64,000 nt of DNA from Chloroflexota bacterium (lineage in GTDB: Bacteria; Chloroflexota; Anaerolineae; J036; Brachytrichaceae), in the NCBI GenBank assembly GCA_021788625.1, contig JAJYKL010000002.1, positions 1 through 64,000 of the forward strand, written 5' to 3'. Positions 1 to 8,644 of this stretch are shown here, one piece after another; within the stretch, counting starts at the first letter, position 1, and the number at the start of each line of letters is the position of its first letter. The notes under the pieces are model-generated. The model saw only the letters and a program-made list of their open reading frames with translations, was not told where the DNA came from and did no database searches. A program made the translations under genes and the position numbers.

Positions 1-109
1 CCAACACCTTCGTGATCGCCGCGGTTAGCGTCGTCTTCCCATGGTCTATGTGCCCTATCGTCCCCACGTTCACGTGCGGCTTCGTCCTGACGTATCGCTC
101 CTTGCCCAT
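1..109 (-). CDS. tuf: Elongation factor Tu, N-terminal fragment (cut by window edge)
   Basis: EF-Tu is the GTPase that delivers aminoacyl-tRNA to the ribosome. Only the first 36 codons are in the window. The reading begins [20 protein letters not shown] and contains the G1 P-loop GHIDHGKT at residues 19-26, which identifies the family. The ATG is at 109-107, with a purine-rich GGAAGGA directly before it. The gene is the last visible member of the str operon, 72 bp downstream of the fusA stop and in the same direction, which is the usual order. Nothing looks abnormal; the rest lies left of the window. Confidence 0.95.
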   Translation of the reverse strand, partial: MGKERYVRTKPHVNVGTIGHIDHGKTTLTAAITKVL

Positions 110-181
110 TCCTTCCGTCTCCGTTTTTCCTGATGCACGAGGTGCAGGGCACCCAGCCCTATCCCTCAACGATTTGTCCTG

Positions 182-2278
182 TTACCGTTTACCTTCCTGC
201 GCAAGGCTCTTGCCGTGCAGCAGCTCATCGACCAGACTACCTGGCAATTCTGAGTAATAAGCAAATTCCATCACAAAGCTGCCGCGACCTTGCGTCATGC
301 CACGCAAATCAGTGGCGTAACCAAACATTTCTGAAAGAGGCACATGAGCCCGCACAGCCTGCGTTGTGCCGCGCTGCTCCAACCCCTCAATCATGCCGCG
401 ACGCGCGTTCAGATCGCCCACCACCACACCCGTATATTCTTCAGGGATGACGACCTCGACCTTCATCACCGGTTCCAGAATTACACCGCCGGCTTTAGCC
501 ACGGCGTCCTTAATCGCCATGGAACCCGCGATCTTGAACGCCATTTCCGATGAATCCACTTCGTGATACGAGCCATCCACCAGGCGTGCCTTGACGTCGA
601 CCATTGGATAACCGGCGATAATCCCGCTTTCCAGGGTCTCCCGGATGCCCTTTTCAACAGCCGGAATGAACTCCCTGGGAATCGCTCCGCCGACTATCTC
701 ATTTTCGAATACAAACCCCTGCCCTTTGCCAGCTGGCTCAACCTCGATTTCAACATCGCCGTACTGACCTTTGCCGCCAGACTGCCGAACAAATCGATGA
801 CGTGCCTTGGCCGGGCGAGTGATGGTTTCACGGTAGGCCACACTGGGTTTACCCACGCGCACCTCGACGCCGTATTCCCGCTTCATACGGTCCACGATCA
901 CGTCCAGATGCAACTCGCCCATTCCAGCGAGGGTGGTTTGCCCCGTTTCCTCATCGGATGCAACATGCAGTGTTGGATCTTCATCGCTCAGGGCACGGAG
1001 TGCACGACCCAACCTGTCTTGATCGGTGACAGTCTTCGGCTCGATGGCCAACTTCACCACAGGTTCTGGGAAGGTAATGCTCTCCAGCAATACCGGGTGC
1101 CGCGGATTGCATAAGGTGTCGCCGGTTGTGGATTCCTTCAAACCCAGGCTCACGCCAATGTTGCCTGCACTAACTTCAGTGATCGCTTCTCGCTTGTTGG
1201 CGTGCATGCGATACAGACGAGCCATGCGCTCCTGGCGTCCCTTTCCGGGATTCAGAACGGTGTCGCCTTGATTAATCTGTCCTGAATATACGCGGAAAAA
1301 GGCCATCTTGCCCATGCCAGTCGGATCGTTGATCACCTTAAAAACCAGCGCTGAGAATGGTTCCTTAATATCGGCGTGGCGTACCACTATCTCATCCGTC
1401 TTGGGATTGACGCCTTCAACTGCGGCTACATCGAGTGGGGAGGGTAAATAATCAGCCACTGCATCCAAAACAAGCTGTACACCCTTGTTCCGAAGCGCTG
1501 AGCCACAAAAAACAGGGAAGAACGTCTGAGAAATAGTACCCTTGCGAATTGTTGCCTTCAGCTCGTCGATTTCAGGCGTTTCGCCAGCCAGATATTTCTC
1601 GAGCAAGGCATCATCTGCTTCCGCTGCAATCTCAATCATCTTCTCGCGGGCTTGTGTGGCCACTTCCACATAACTGGCGGGGATGGGCTCACGATTAACC
1701 GTCTCACCTTTGTCACCGCTGAAGGTGACATATTCCATGGTCATGAGATCGATGACACCGCTGAAGTCACTCTCCATGCCCACTGGCAGGTTCATGACAA
1801 GTGGTTTCGCAGCTAATCGATCTTTGATCATCTCTACGGTACGGTCGAGGTTTGCCCCGATGCGATCCATTTTGTTAACAAAGCAGACGCGCGGAACACC
1901 GAATTTATCAGCCTGCCTCCACACGGTTTCAGATTGTGGCTCTACTCCAGAAACCGCATCAAACACGACCACACCACCATCGAGGACACGCAGGCTTCGT
2001 TGTACCTCAACCGTGAAATCTATGTGACCGGGAGTATCGATCAGGTTTACTTGAATGTCGCGCCAGTAACAGGTGGTTGCCGCAGCCGTGATGGTGATGC
2101 CACGCTCCTGCTCTTGCACCATATAGTCCATAGTGGCTGCACCTTCGTGCACCTCACCAATTTTATAGGTGCGTCCCGTGTAGTAGAGGATACGCTCGGA
2201 TGTGGTCGTCTTGCCTGCATCAATGTGGGCAATGACCCCGATGTTCCTCAACTTTTCGATTGGATATTCCTTTGGCAT
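182..2278 (-). CDS. fusA: Elongation factor G
   Basis: EF-G is the cytoplasmic GTPase that drives translocation on the ribosome. The product is 698 residues from the chosen ATG, which is normal for the family. The G1 motif AHIDAGKT is at residues 17-24, followed by DTPGH (G3) and NKMD (G4), and by domains II-V with the EF-G C-terminus (for example GRGSF near the end). The start is uncertain. An in-frame TTG seven codons upstream (2299) would add MPVIVVE, but EF-G proteins usually begin MPKEY or MPREY, so the ATG at 2278 is preferred although neither start has a strong Shine-Dalgarno. It lies 56 bp after rpsG and before tuf, in the conserved str order, and is presumably cotranscribed from the promoter at 3512-3539. 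Confidence 0.97.
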   Translation of the reverse strand: MPKEYPIEKLRNIGVIAHIDAGKTTTSERILYYTGRTYKIGEVHEGAATMDYMVQEQERGITITAAATTCYWRDIQVNLIDTPGHIDFTVEVQRSLRVLDGGVVVFDAVSGVEPQSETVWRQADKFGVPRVCFVNKMDRIGANLDRTVEMIKDRLAAKPLVMNLPVGMESDFSGVIDLMTMEYVTFSGDKGETVNREPIPASYVEVATQAREKMIEIAAEADDALLEKYLAGETPEIDELKATIRKGTISQTFFPVFCGSALRNKGVQLVLDAVADYLPSPLDVAAVEGVNPKTDEIVVRHADIKEPFSALVFKVINDPTGMGKMAFFRVYSGQINQGDTVLNPGKGRQERMARLYRMHANKREAITEVSAGNIGVSLGLKESTTGDTLCNPRHPVLLESITFPEPVVKLAIEPKTVTDQDRLGRALRALSDEDPTLHVASDEETGQTTLAGMGELHLDVIVDRMKREYGVEVRVGKPSVAYRETITRPAKARHRFVRQSGGKGQYGDVEIEVEPAGKGQGFVFENEIVGGAIPREFIPAVEKGIRETLESGIIAGYPMVDVKARLVDGSYHEVDSSEMAFKIAGSMAIKDAVAKAGGVILEPVMKVEVVIPEEYTGVVVGDLNARRGMIEGLEQRGTTQAVRAHVPLSEMFGYATDLRGMTQGRGSFVMEFAYYSELPGSLVDELLHGKSLAQEGKR

Positions 2279-2334
2279 CTCTACTACAATCACCGGCAAG
2301 GCAACCTAATCGATTACCCGACCCTTACGTTCAT

Positions 2335-2805
2335 TTACCACCTAAAGTGCGCGAAAGCCCGGTTGGCTTCCGCCATTTTGTGCGTTTCCTCACGCCGCTT
2401 GACCGCTGCACCGTTATTGGTGGATGCATCGATCAATTCAGCAGCCAATTTCTCCGCCATCGACTTCCCTGACCGCTTGCGTGCCTCACCAATCAGCCAA
2501 CGCATCGCCAGACTCTCCTGGCGGAAGGGGTTGACTTCCACCGGAACCTGTAGCGTGGCACCGCCTACCCGCCGCGGTTTGACCTCAATCGCGGGCTTGA
2601 GATTGGTCATGGCCTCCTCAAATACCTGTAAGGGAGGCTTTTGCGCACGATCATTTACCATATCGAACGCTTTGTACACCACACGCTGCGCAGTGCTTTT
2701 TTTGCCTCTGTGCATCATGCGATTGATCAGCCGCTGCACTACCTGACTGTTGTATTTCAGGTCAGGTTCCACTTCTCGCTTAGCCGGTCGAGATCGTCTT
2801 GGCAT
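2335..2805 (-). CDS. rpsG: 30S ribosomal protein S7
   Basis: S7 is a primary 16S rRNA-binding protein of the 30S head. The 156-residue product has the family start MPRRSRPAKR and the typical stretch with RLINRMMHRGKK and ARKRSGKSMAEKLA. Length matches bacterial S7. The ATG follows GAGGAAGTGAC, a good ribosome binding site. It is the second gene of the str operon, 123 bp after rpsL and 56 bp before fusA. In Escherichia coli S7 represses the str mRNA at the rpsL-rpsG junction; the 123-bp spacer here could hold a comparable site, but I did not identify a conserved structure. Confidence 0.98.
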   Translation of the reverse strand: MPRRSRPAKREVEPDLKYNSQVVQRLINRMMHRGKKSTAQRVVYKAFDMVNDRAQKPPLQVFEEAMTNLKPAIEVKPRRVGGATLQVPVEVNPFRQESLAMRWLIGEARKRSGKSMAEKLAAELIDASTNNGAAVKRREETHKMAEANRAFAHFRW

Positions 2806-2928
2806 GTCACTTCCTCGTCATGGTCGCTTACGCATACCGCTAACAAACTTCTTCGTTGTCAATCTGGGTTACCTCATTCGGCAGTTCTTCTGCCCGAGGT
2901 ACCTGCATTGGGATGCGATACTCCGGAC

Positions 2929-3366
2929 CTATTTCTTTTCAGCGCTCTTTTTAGCTCGCTTCACACCATACTTCGACCGTCCCTGGCTGCGCTTCTCCAC
3001 GCCGTCAGCATCTAGCGTGCCGCGAACAATGTGATAGCGAACGCCCGGCAGGTCTTTTACACGTCCACCACGTACGAGAACCACTGAGTGCTCTTGAAGC
3101 TTGTGACCTTCACCAGGGATGTACGCGGTCACTTCCGCACCATTCGTCAGGCGCACGCGGGCTACCTTACGAAGAGCCGAATTGGGTTTCTTGGGCGTCA
3201 CCGTACGCACCACCGTGCATACACCACGTTTTTGAGGTGCACCAGTCGGTTGTGTCGTGCGCTTGCCACCTTCCAGTGAATTGGTGGTGAATTGCAGTTG
3301 CGGCGCCTTACTATATGTCGGCTTCGGCTTACGACCTTTACGGATCAGCTGGTTAATTGTCGGCAT
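2929..3366 (-). CDS. rpsL: 30S ribosomal protein S12
   Basis: S12 sits at the decoding centre of the 30S subunit. The 145-residue product contains the family hallmarks [13 protein letters not shown] and [11 protein letters not shown]. The lysines whose changes give streptomycin resistance in model species keep the wild-type form (TPKKPNSA and the GVRYHIVRG region), so nothing suggests ribosomal streptomycin resistance. A basic C-terminal tail rich in Lys, Arg and Ser is slightly longer than the minimal family length. This is the first gene of the str operon. Its start ATG has no close Shine-Dalgarno; an A-rich stretch precedes it, and a perfect hairpin lies about 40 nt upstream. Confidence 0.98.
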   Translation of the reverse strand: MPTINQLIRKGRKPKPTYSKAPQLQFTTNSLEGGKRTTQPTGAPQKRGVCTVVRTVTPKKPNSALRKVARVRLTNGAEVTAYIPGEGHKLQEHSVVLVRGGRVKDLPGVRYHIVRGTLDADGVEKRSQGRSKYGVKRAKKSAEKK

Positions 3367-3408
3367 GTTTGCACTTTTTTTGAGTAATCACCTGTTGATA
3401 GGCGACAG

Positions 3409-3438
3409 AAGAGGCTACTGCCTTAACAGTAGCCTCTT
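3409..3438 (-). repeat. Perfect 12-bp inverted repeat in the str operon leader
   Basis: AAGAGGCTACTG (3409-3420) and its exact reverse complement (3427-3438) flank a 6-nt loop. The repeat lies between the consensus promoter and the rpsL start, so it should fold in the 5' leader RNA. On the minus strand no U-tract follows the stem, so a simple intrinsic terminator is unlikely. A leader regulatory or stabilising hairpin is the better guess. Confidence 0.75.
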
Positions 3439-3511
3439 ATTCTGATTCAATTTCTGCTCAGCGCATCAGGCGCCCGCTGTCACCATCCATGGCGGAGCGT
3501 TAAGCGCATCG

Positions 3512-3539
3512 ATTATACATACATGAACATTTTTGTCAA
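3512..3539 (-). promoter_or_regulatory. Consensus sigma-70-type promoter of the str operon
   Basis: On the minus strand there is a perfect -35 box TTGACA (3539-3534), a 16-bp spacer and a perfect -10 box TATAAT (3517-3512). It points at rpsL, giving a leader of about 140 nt that includes the 3409-3438 hairpin. Both hexamers match the housekeeping consensus exactly, as expected for a strongly transcribed ribosomal operon. Confidence 0.9.
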
Positions 3540-3781
3540 AGCCTTATCAGGGCAATCACAATCGAATTACTATTATCTCACATTTCTTGACACACTGCAT
3601 TTATTTCGTGTGGTGGAGCATCACTACTACCTATCCTGTTGCCCGATTCAGTTATGGTAGTGCCATGCAACGAGGTTTTACCACCTCAGAGGTCTGACGA
3701 TGCCCGTACGATGCCACTAAGGTTTAGGTCTGAGAATCGCGTAAGCATCGGGACACTGAAAGAACGGGACCAGGATACGGG
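3540..3781. other. Intergenic stretch upstream of the str promoter, no gene seen
   Basis: About 240 bp lie between the str promoter and the stop of the STAS gene. I see no convincing coding frame, tRNA or terminator. A plus-strand TTGACA near 3588 has no matching -10 box. A short plus-strand reading frame at 3639-3830 overlaps the end of the STAS gene and looks like a chance frame. Confidence 0.5.
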
Positions 3782-4171
3782 TCAATCGACCCGATCTAGT
3801 GTCCGTTTGGCGTCGTCCAGTGATCTGTAGATACTGAACAAAACTGTGAATCCAACCATGTCCAGGACATCGCGCACAGAGGATGAGAGAGAACTGAGCA
3901 GCACATCTCCACCCCTCTCACGAGCCTGGCGCCTTGCGGAAAGGAGAATACGCAGGCCACTACTCGAAATATAAGTCACCCCGCTCATCTCGACGATAAC
4001 CACCTGAGCACCCTGTAGTAGTGTGCGTATGAGCGCTCGCTCCAGAATGCTTACAGTGCTGGCGTCCAGTCGGCCACTCACCGTAAGTATGGGGACGTTG
4101 AGTCCGTTGGCTTCGTGCGAAGTGCTTTTTGCCTGGTAGCTGGTTTCGCGAACGCTCAGTGTCGCCTTCAT
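3782..4171 (-). CDS. STAS-domain anti-anti-sigma factor (second of two)
   Basis: The 129-residue product has a single STAS domain, the fold of SpoIIAA/RsbV anti-sigma antagonists. It has an N-terminal extension of about 22 residues compared with minimal family members. The signature is around VTYISSSGLRILLSAR, with serines at the site phosphorylated by the partner kinase in the family. The ATG overlaps the stop of the preceding kinase gene by 4 nt (4168-4171), so the two are translationally coupled. It should bind the kinase at 4168-4587 when unphosphorylated. Neither a sigma factor nor a PP2C phosphatase lies beside it, so the final target is unknown. Confidence 0.9.
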   Translation of the reverse strand: MKATLSVRETSYQAKSTSHEANGLNVPILTVSGRLDASTVSILERALIRTLLQGAQVVIVEMSGVTYISSSGLRILLSARRQARERGGDVLLSSLSSSVRDVLDMVGFTVLFSIYRSLDDAKRTLDRVD

Positions 4172-4587
4172 AGGCGTTTCGTCATTGTCAGGCGATTACC
4201 TACTCCGGGCACGTTGAACTCGTAGCAGATATCGTCCATGGCCTGACGCATCAGATGGATGCCCAGTCCGCCAACTTTGATTGTGTCAAGAGAGCCGCGT
4301 GGTGAGTAATCAGGAATATGATCTGGATCGAACGGTTTACCCTGGTCGATCAAAATCACTGTCAGTTTTCGATGCGGGACCATTTCCACCTCGAGGCGGA
4401 TGATACCCTTTGCTCCGCCATAAGCATGGTCGATAATGTTTGAGCAGGCTTCATCAACTGCCAGTTCGATACGGTTTATCTGCAAACTATCAAACCCAGA
4501 GTCGGCAGCCGCTTGCGCAACAAAGGTCGCCAGTTTGACTATTTGATCAGGCTCCGCAGGAACAACTAAATGGCGTGAGGCGGCCAT
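4168..4587 (-). CDS. RsbW/SpoIIAB-like serine kinase (GHKL ATPase)
   Basis: The 139-residue product is a GHKL-type ATP-binding protein of the anti-sigma/switch kinase family. The N box is ELAVDEACSNIIDHAY; the G1 region is DQGKPFDP and the G2 region GGLGIHLM. These correspond to the ATP lid and Mg-binding residues used by RsbW-like kinases to phosphorylate STAS partners on serine. Length is typical. It sits between two STAS genes and shares overlapping stop/start codons with both (1 nt upstream, 4 nt downstream), making a compact partner-switching module. The actual effector (sigma factor or otherwise) cannot be read from the sequence. Confidence 0.9.
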   Translation of the reverse strand: MAASRHLVVPAEPDQIVKLATFVAQAAADSGFDSLQINRIELAVDEACSNIIDHAYGGAKGIIRLEVEMVPHRKLTVILIDQGKPFDPDHIPDYSPRGSLDTIKVGGLGIHLMRQAMDDICYEFNVPGVGNRLTMTKRL

Positions 4588-4919
4588 TAGAATGTATCCA
4601 CAGCATCAATAACATTATCAAACTGTAAGAATAAGGTGTGGAAACCAACCAGAGTCAAGGTATCGCGAATGCGCTCATTCGTTTTAACCAGGACTACATT
4701 GCCGCCGCCATTTTTAGCTGACTTCAATGCAGATAACATGGCGCGCAATCCTGCACTGCTAATGTAATCCAGACCAGTAAAATCCAGTACTATTTTCTTG
4801 CGGCCGTGTTCCAATAAGCCTTTGAGGGTGTTATCGAATTCGGGAGCCGTAGCACTGTCTATGCGGCCATTGACTGTTACGATATCGACGTATTTGAGAG
4901 GCTTTTGGCTGATTTCCAT
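4587..4919 (-). CDS. STAS-domain anti-anti-sigma factor (first of two)
   Basis: The 110-residue product is a minimal STAS domain. The motif LDYISSAGLRAML carries the family phosphorylatable serine region, and the N-terminal part (KYVDIVTVNGRIDSATAPEF) matches the first strands of RsbV-like proteins. It starts 21 nt after the O-antigen-ligase-like gene and its stop overlaps the kinase start, so it probably belongs to one transcript with the kinase and the second STAS gene. Two antagonists for one kinase suggests two inputs or a competitive switch; this is inference. No clear Shine-Dalgarno precedes its ATG. Confidence 0.9.
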   Translation of the reverse strand: MEISQKPLKYVDIVTVNGRIDSATAPEFDNTLKGLLEHGRKKIVLDFTGLDYISSAGLRAMLSALKSAKNGGGNVVLVKTNERIRDTLTLVGFHTLFLQFDNVIDAVDTF

Positions 4920-4940
4920 ACTATATGATTTTAACAGTAT

Positions 4941-6371
4941 TTATGCAACTAACTGACAACTTACCGTCAGTGCAATTACAAGCCACAACAACATAACAGA
5001 ATTTTGAAAATCAATGTTAAAAAAGTAGTGATCAAACATTCCGCTGATGAGTGCACCCGAGACAGCACCCAATGCACCCAGCCATATGGCACTCATCCTC
5101 TCATCTGCCCAGATTCGGGCGCTTGCTCTTATGGCACTTCCATAGAGTGCGGCAAGCGTTATGATGAATGCTCCCAAACCTAGAAGTCCCATCTGCTGTG
5201 TAACCAGCAAATACATGTTGGAAACGCCGATGTATAGATCGACATCCGGCGTACTGGCAAAACCCACACCCAGCAGTGGATAGCGACTGATGAGTCGAAA
5301 AGCATCCTTATACTCGCCAAAGCGCATTTGCGTAGCTAAATCGGCACCTGCAAATCCTTGTGCGAAGCGAGTTACCAGATCGCGCGTTTGGGGTAGAAGC
5401 AATATAAGCGCTACGACGATGACAGCTAGTAGGAGAATCCGCCTGTAACGTAGTATACCCAGTAGAACAGCCACGCAGAGCAAACCCAGCATCGCCCCAC
5501 GCGATAGGGTGAACACTAATGCCAGACTGATCAACCCTGCGGACACAATGGTCACCCAACGGGGAAGCACTGGTTTGCGGGTGAAAAGCTGAGGCAGTGT
5601 AAGCGCACCGCAAACCAGAAGGAATCCGCCAAATGCGTTGGGGTCAATCCATAAACCTGTAGCGCGCTGCATTAACGTTGGATCGTCATTTACAAAATGC
5701 AGCACTGTCGGTCCGGTTGGATAACCAAACGGGCGTAACGCTGATAGCAAACGGATTGCCAGGTCCCGGGGCATGACATAGAGCGCCACACCCAACATTG
5801 CTGCCAGCCCGCCCGTCAGGATCAAAACTTGCATGGCACGTTCCACTGCCTGGCGCGACTGCATGATAGCCACCAGCACATACACGAGTGAAAGACTGAC
5901 AACCATCTCGGTGAAACGACGCAGGACGAGAGGCGTCAGCGCGCCGTTGGGTAAGCCGAATATAAAGGTGGCAACGGCAACCACGATCAACCCCAGCAGT
6001 GGAATCGCAATGGGCATGTCACGCAGGCGTAAGGGATGGTTGGACGCTCGCACGAACCAGGATACGATCAATAATATCAAAGCCAGATCAAGAAAGGTGG
6101 GGGTCAGGACAAGTTTGACGGGCGCTGCAAAGCGCGGCAAGAGGGCTATTATCGCGATGGTAATCCATATTCCGCGTTCGTCGTCAAGCAGTGCCCAGGC
6201 ACCTATGGCCAGCACGAGTACGACTGCCAGCAAGATGAGCGGATTGACAAACGCCGACGCCAGGCCAACCCCAACGCCTGCCACGATGCAAAGACCGATA
6301 AGTGCAATGAGGTTGAGCTTACCAGGTTCCAGGTGAAGGACTTGCCGTATGAGGTTCGATGGCGCGTTCAT
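4941..6371 (-). CDS. O-antigen ligase / Wzy-like polytopic membrane protein
   Basis: The 476-residue product is a multi-spanning membrane protein. Hydrophobic segments run through almost the whole length, with a large polar loop around residues 335-385 that contains RFGEYKDAFRLISRYPLLGVGF, split here by the reader as RFGEYKDAFRL and ISRYPLLGVG. That loop is the signature of the Wzy_C / O-antigen ligase superfamily, which polymerises or transfers glycan chains from lipid carriers outside the membrane. It begins 19 nt after clpX and ends 21 nt before the first STAS gene. No glycan biosynthesis genes adjoin it, so its substrate (exopolysaccharide, teichoic-like polymer or protein glycan) is unknown. 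Confidence 0.8.
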   Translation of the reverse strand: MNAPSNLIRQVLHLEPGKLNLIALIGLCIVAGVGVGLASAFVNPLILLAVVLVLAIGAWALLDDERGIWITIAIIALLPRFAAPVKLVLTPTFLDLALILLIVSWFVRASNHPLRLRDMPIAIPLLGLIVVAVATFIFGLPNGALTPLVLRRFTEMVVSLSLVYVLVAIMQSRQAVERAMQVLILTGGLAAMLGVALYVMPRDLAIRLLSALRPFGYPTGPTVLHFVNDDPTLMQRATGLWIDPNAFGGFLLVCGALTLPQLFTRKPVLPRWVTIVSAGLISLALVFTLSRGAMLGLLCVAVLLGILRYRRILLLAVIVVALILLLPQTRDLVTRFAQGFAGADLATQMRFGEYKDAFRLISRYPLLGVGFASTPDVDLYIGVSNMYLLVTQQMGLLGLGAFIITLAALYGSAIRASARIWADERMSAIWLGALGAVSGALISGMFDHYFFNIDFQNSVMLLWLVIALTVSCQLVA

Positions 6372-6390
6372 GCGAGCCGCTGATCAATTC

Positions 6391-7677
6391 CTACGCAGCT
6401 TTATCCATTTCGCTGCCAAGCATGCGGCCTGTATAATCATACAACTTGGGCGCGCCATCTCCATGGATTGCAGCGGCATCGACTACTACTTTGCGGATGT
6501 CACGACGCGAGGGCACTTCATACATTACATCCAATAGAGTGCGCTCGATCACGGAACGAAGGCCGCGACAGCCTGTTTGTTGTTTGAGAGCTTCGTCTGC
6601 CGCGGCATCGAGTGCCTCGTCGGTGAATACCAGATCGACGCCATCCAGATTTAGCAGCCCCTGATACTGCCGGGTGATGGCATTCTTTGGTCGAGTCAGT
6701 ACTTCCACTAACCCCTTATGATCAAGTGGATCCAGTCCTACGCTGATGGGCAGTCGACCGACCAGTTCAGGGATAAGACCGAAGTGCATTAAGTCATCCG
6801 CTGTGACCTGCCGTAAAATCGTTTCTCTCGTCGGAGCGTTTGCTTGCGTCGTCCCAGGTAAACCTATATGACGGCGTAACCCCACGCGTTCAGATACCAC
6901 TTCGGGAAGACCTTCGAAAGCACCACCGCAGATGAATAACACATCGGTGGTGTCCAGTTGAATCATGTCGCTTTGAGGATGTTTGCGTCCACCATGCGGT
7001 GGGACATAGACTACGTTGCCTTCGATGATCTTCAGCAAAGCCTGCTGCACGCCTTCACCCGATACGTCACGTGTAATACTTGGGTTGGCGCCCGACTTGC
7101 GCGCGATCTTGTCGATCTCGTCTATATAGACGATGCCGCGCTGTGCGCGTGCCAGATCATTGTCCGCTGCTTGTATTAACCGGGAAAGAATGGTTTCAAC
7201 ATCTTCCCCCACATAACCTGCTTCAGTGAGTGCCGTGGCGTCAGCAATGCAAAATGGCACATCGAGCATTTTCGCCAGAGTCTGCGCCAGGAACGTTTTG
7301 CCACTTCCTGTGGGTCCAATGAGCAGTACGTTGCTCTTGCCCACCTCAACATCCGATAGCCGGCCCTTATTGTCTACCCGTTTATAGTGGTTGTAGACAG
7401 CAACAGACAAAATGCGTTTCGCTGCATCTTGCCCCACTACATAGTCATCGAGATGCTTGTAAATCTGCCGGGGTGAAAGAACACGTCCCGTTGCGGCTGC
7501 AGCGCTACTAGGACGATCTGCCGGAAGACGCCGCTCGCCATCCAGGATGGTCTGGCACATCTTCACGCATTCATCGCAGATGAACACGCCACGCGGACCG
7601 GTAATCAATCGGTTCACGTGCATTTCGCTTTTACCACAAAACGAGCAAACGTTGGGCTGCGAACCTAGTCTAGACAC
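6391..7677 (-). CDS. clpX: ATP-dependent Clp protease ATP-binding subunit ClpX
   Basis: ClpX unfolds tagged proteins and feeds them to ClpP. The 428-residue product has the N-terminal C4 zinc finger (Cys11, Cys14, Cys34, Cys37), Walker A GPTGSGKT at residues 121-128, the pore loop GYVGE, Walker B IVYIDEID and the C-terminal sensor region GCRGLRS. The IGL/IGF-type ClpP-docking loop is recognisable as RRHIGLPG. The start is GTG at 7677. No Shine-Dalgarno is present; instead a TATAAT lies 6 nt upstream, which suggests a leaderless transcript. It follows clpP after a terminator, so it seems to have its own promoter. Confidence 0.97.
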   Translation of the reverse strand: MSRLGSQPNVCSFCGKSEMHVNRLITGPRGVFICDECVKMCQTILDGERRLPADRPSSAAAATGRVLSPRQIYKHLDDYVVGQDAAKRILSVAVYNHYKRVDNKGRLSDVEVGKSNVLLIGPTGSGKTFLAQTLAKMLDVPFCIADATALTEAGYVGEDVETILSRLIQAADNDLARAQRGIVYIDEIDKIARKSGANPSITRDVSGEGVQQALLKIIEGNVVYVPPHGGRKHPQSDMIQLDTTDVLFICGGAFEGLPEVVSERVGLRRHIGLPGTTQANAPTRETILRQVTADDLMHFGLIPELVGRLPISVGLDPLDHKGLVEVLTRPKNAITRQYQGLLNLDGVDLVFTDEALDAAADEALKQQTGCRGLRSVIERTLLDVMYEVPSRRDIRKVVVDAAAIHGDGAPKLYDYTGRMLGSEMDKAA

Positions 7678-7683
7678 AACCCG

Positions 7684-7689
7684 ATTATA
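7684..7689 (-). promoter_or_regulatory. Putative -10 box for leaderless clpX
   Basis: A perfect TATAAT on the minus strand ends 6 nt before the clpX GTG. With the normal 6-7 nt distance to the start point, transcription would begin at or next to the start codon. No Shine-Dalgarno is present. The -35 region is weak (T-rich, overlapping the clpP terminator tail), which lowers confidence. Confidence 0.5.
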
Positions 7690-7700
7690 ACGGAAGTGGG

Positions 7701-7733
7701 AAACACAAAAATCGGCCTGAAAGCAGGCCGATT
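7701..7733 (-). terminator. Intrinsic terminator of clpP
   Basis: A 10-bp GC-rich stem, AATCGGCCTG (7710-7719) paired with CAGGCCGATT (7724-7733) around a 4-nt loop, is followed on the minus strand by TTTTGTGTTT. It lies 54 bp past the clpP stop and before the clpX promoter region. Confidence 0.85.
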
Positions 7734-7786
7734 ATTCTACCTATCCACCACCTGTGGCAGGCACAGGTGTTTGCTGCGCTCCGCTT

Positions 7787-8503
7787 CTACACCTTGTTCG
7801 TTTCGATCTTTTCAGCCAACGGTTGGTTATCTGTTGCACTGGTGGCAACCTGTGCTTTCGCTCCCAGCAGCTTTAGCTTGGTGGAGTTCATCTCGCCAAT
7901 TAAGTCGATCAGCCCTAGCTCTTTGGCCTTCTCGGCGGTCATGTAAAAGTCGCGATCCGTATAACGCTCAATCTGCTCCGGAGTCATCACGGTGTGCTTC
8001 TGGATGATTCCATTCAGCAGGCTCTTCATACGTAGGATTTCGCGCGCTTCGATCTCAATGTCCGAAGCCTGCCCCTGCACTCCGCCGAGCGGTTGATGAA
8101 GATGAATGGTGGCGCTGGGCAGCGCGTAACGCTTACCTTTTGTACCCGCAAGCAGCAGGATGGAACCAAAGCTGGCCGTCATACCCACGGCCAGAGTGCT
8201 AACGGGGGCGCTGATCATCTGCATAGTATCGTAGATCGCCAACCCGGACGATACCTGTCCACCTGGGGAATTGATGTAGAAAAGGATGTCACGTTCGTTA
8301 TCTTCGCGATCCAGATAAAGCAGCTGGGCCACAATGACATTCGCTACCTGGTCATTGATCGGTGTACCCAAAAAAATAATGCGTTCTTTCAGAAGAAGCG
8401 AAAATATATCGTAAGCGCGCTCACCCCGCCCATTTGTTTCGATCACCATTGGTACGATTGACCGGATGGTTTCCTGTTGTAATTGAGAAAAAATCGGATT
8501 CAC
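7787..8503 (-). CDS. clpP: ATP-dependent Clp protease proteolytic subunit
   Basis: ClpP is the serine protease barrel of the Clp system. The catalytic Ser is in GMTASFGS (Ser111 in this numbering), His in HLHQPLGG (His136), and the Asp region [18 protein letters not shown] is intact. The GTG start at 8503 is chosen because GAGGTG ends 4 nt before it, giving 238 residues; a TTG at 8530 or ATG at 8515 would lengthen it. It carries a C-terminal tail of about 25 residues beyond the usual end, ending [17 protein letters not shown]. The order tig-clpP-clpX is conserved in many bacteria. A terminator follows at 7701-7733. Confidence 0.96.
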   Translation of the reverse strand: MNPIFSQLQQETIRSIVPMVIETNGRGERAYDIFSLLLKERIIFLGTPINDQVANVIVAQLLYLDREDNERDILFYINSPGGQVSSGLAIYDTMQMISAPVSTLAVGMTASFGSILLLAGTKGKRYALPSATIHLHQPLGGVQGQASDIEIEAREILRMKSLLNGIIQKHTVMTPEQIERYTDRDFYMTAEKAKELGLIDLIGEMNSTKLKLLGAKAQVATSATDNQPLAEKIETNKV

Positions 8504-8644
8504 AATACACCTCATAAAGATAGTATGCAACAGCTGACGCTTACGTTCGTCCAGACCATCTGGTATTCATAACCCCGCATCATTTGTTTGGCGTTAGATT
8601 CCCCGAAATCTAAACCTGGCATCAGCTGTGCAGGATTGATCCAA

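Noticed and set aside
12-257. Plus-strand frame at the left edge
   Set aside because: It is antisense to tuf and the end of fusA.
563-1114. 183-codon plus-strand frame opposite fusA
   Set aside because: It lies wholly antisense to a certain gene, has no recognisable domain, and is a shadow of biased codons.
3639-3830. Short plus-strand frame upstream of the str promoter
   Set aside because: It overlaps the STAS gene end on the other strand, has no homology signal and no ribosome binding site.
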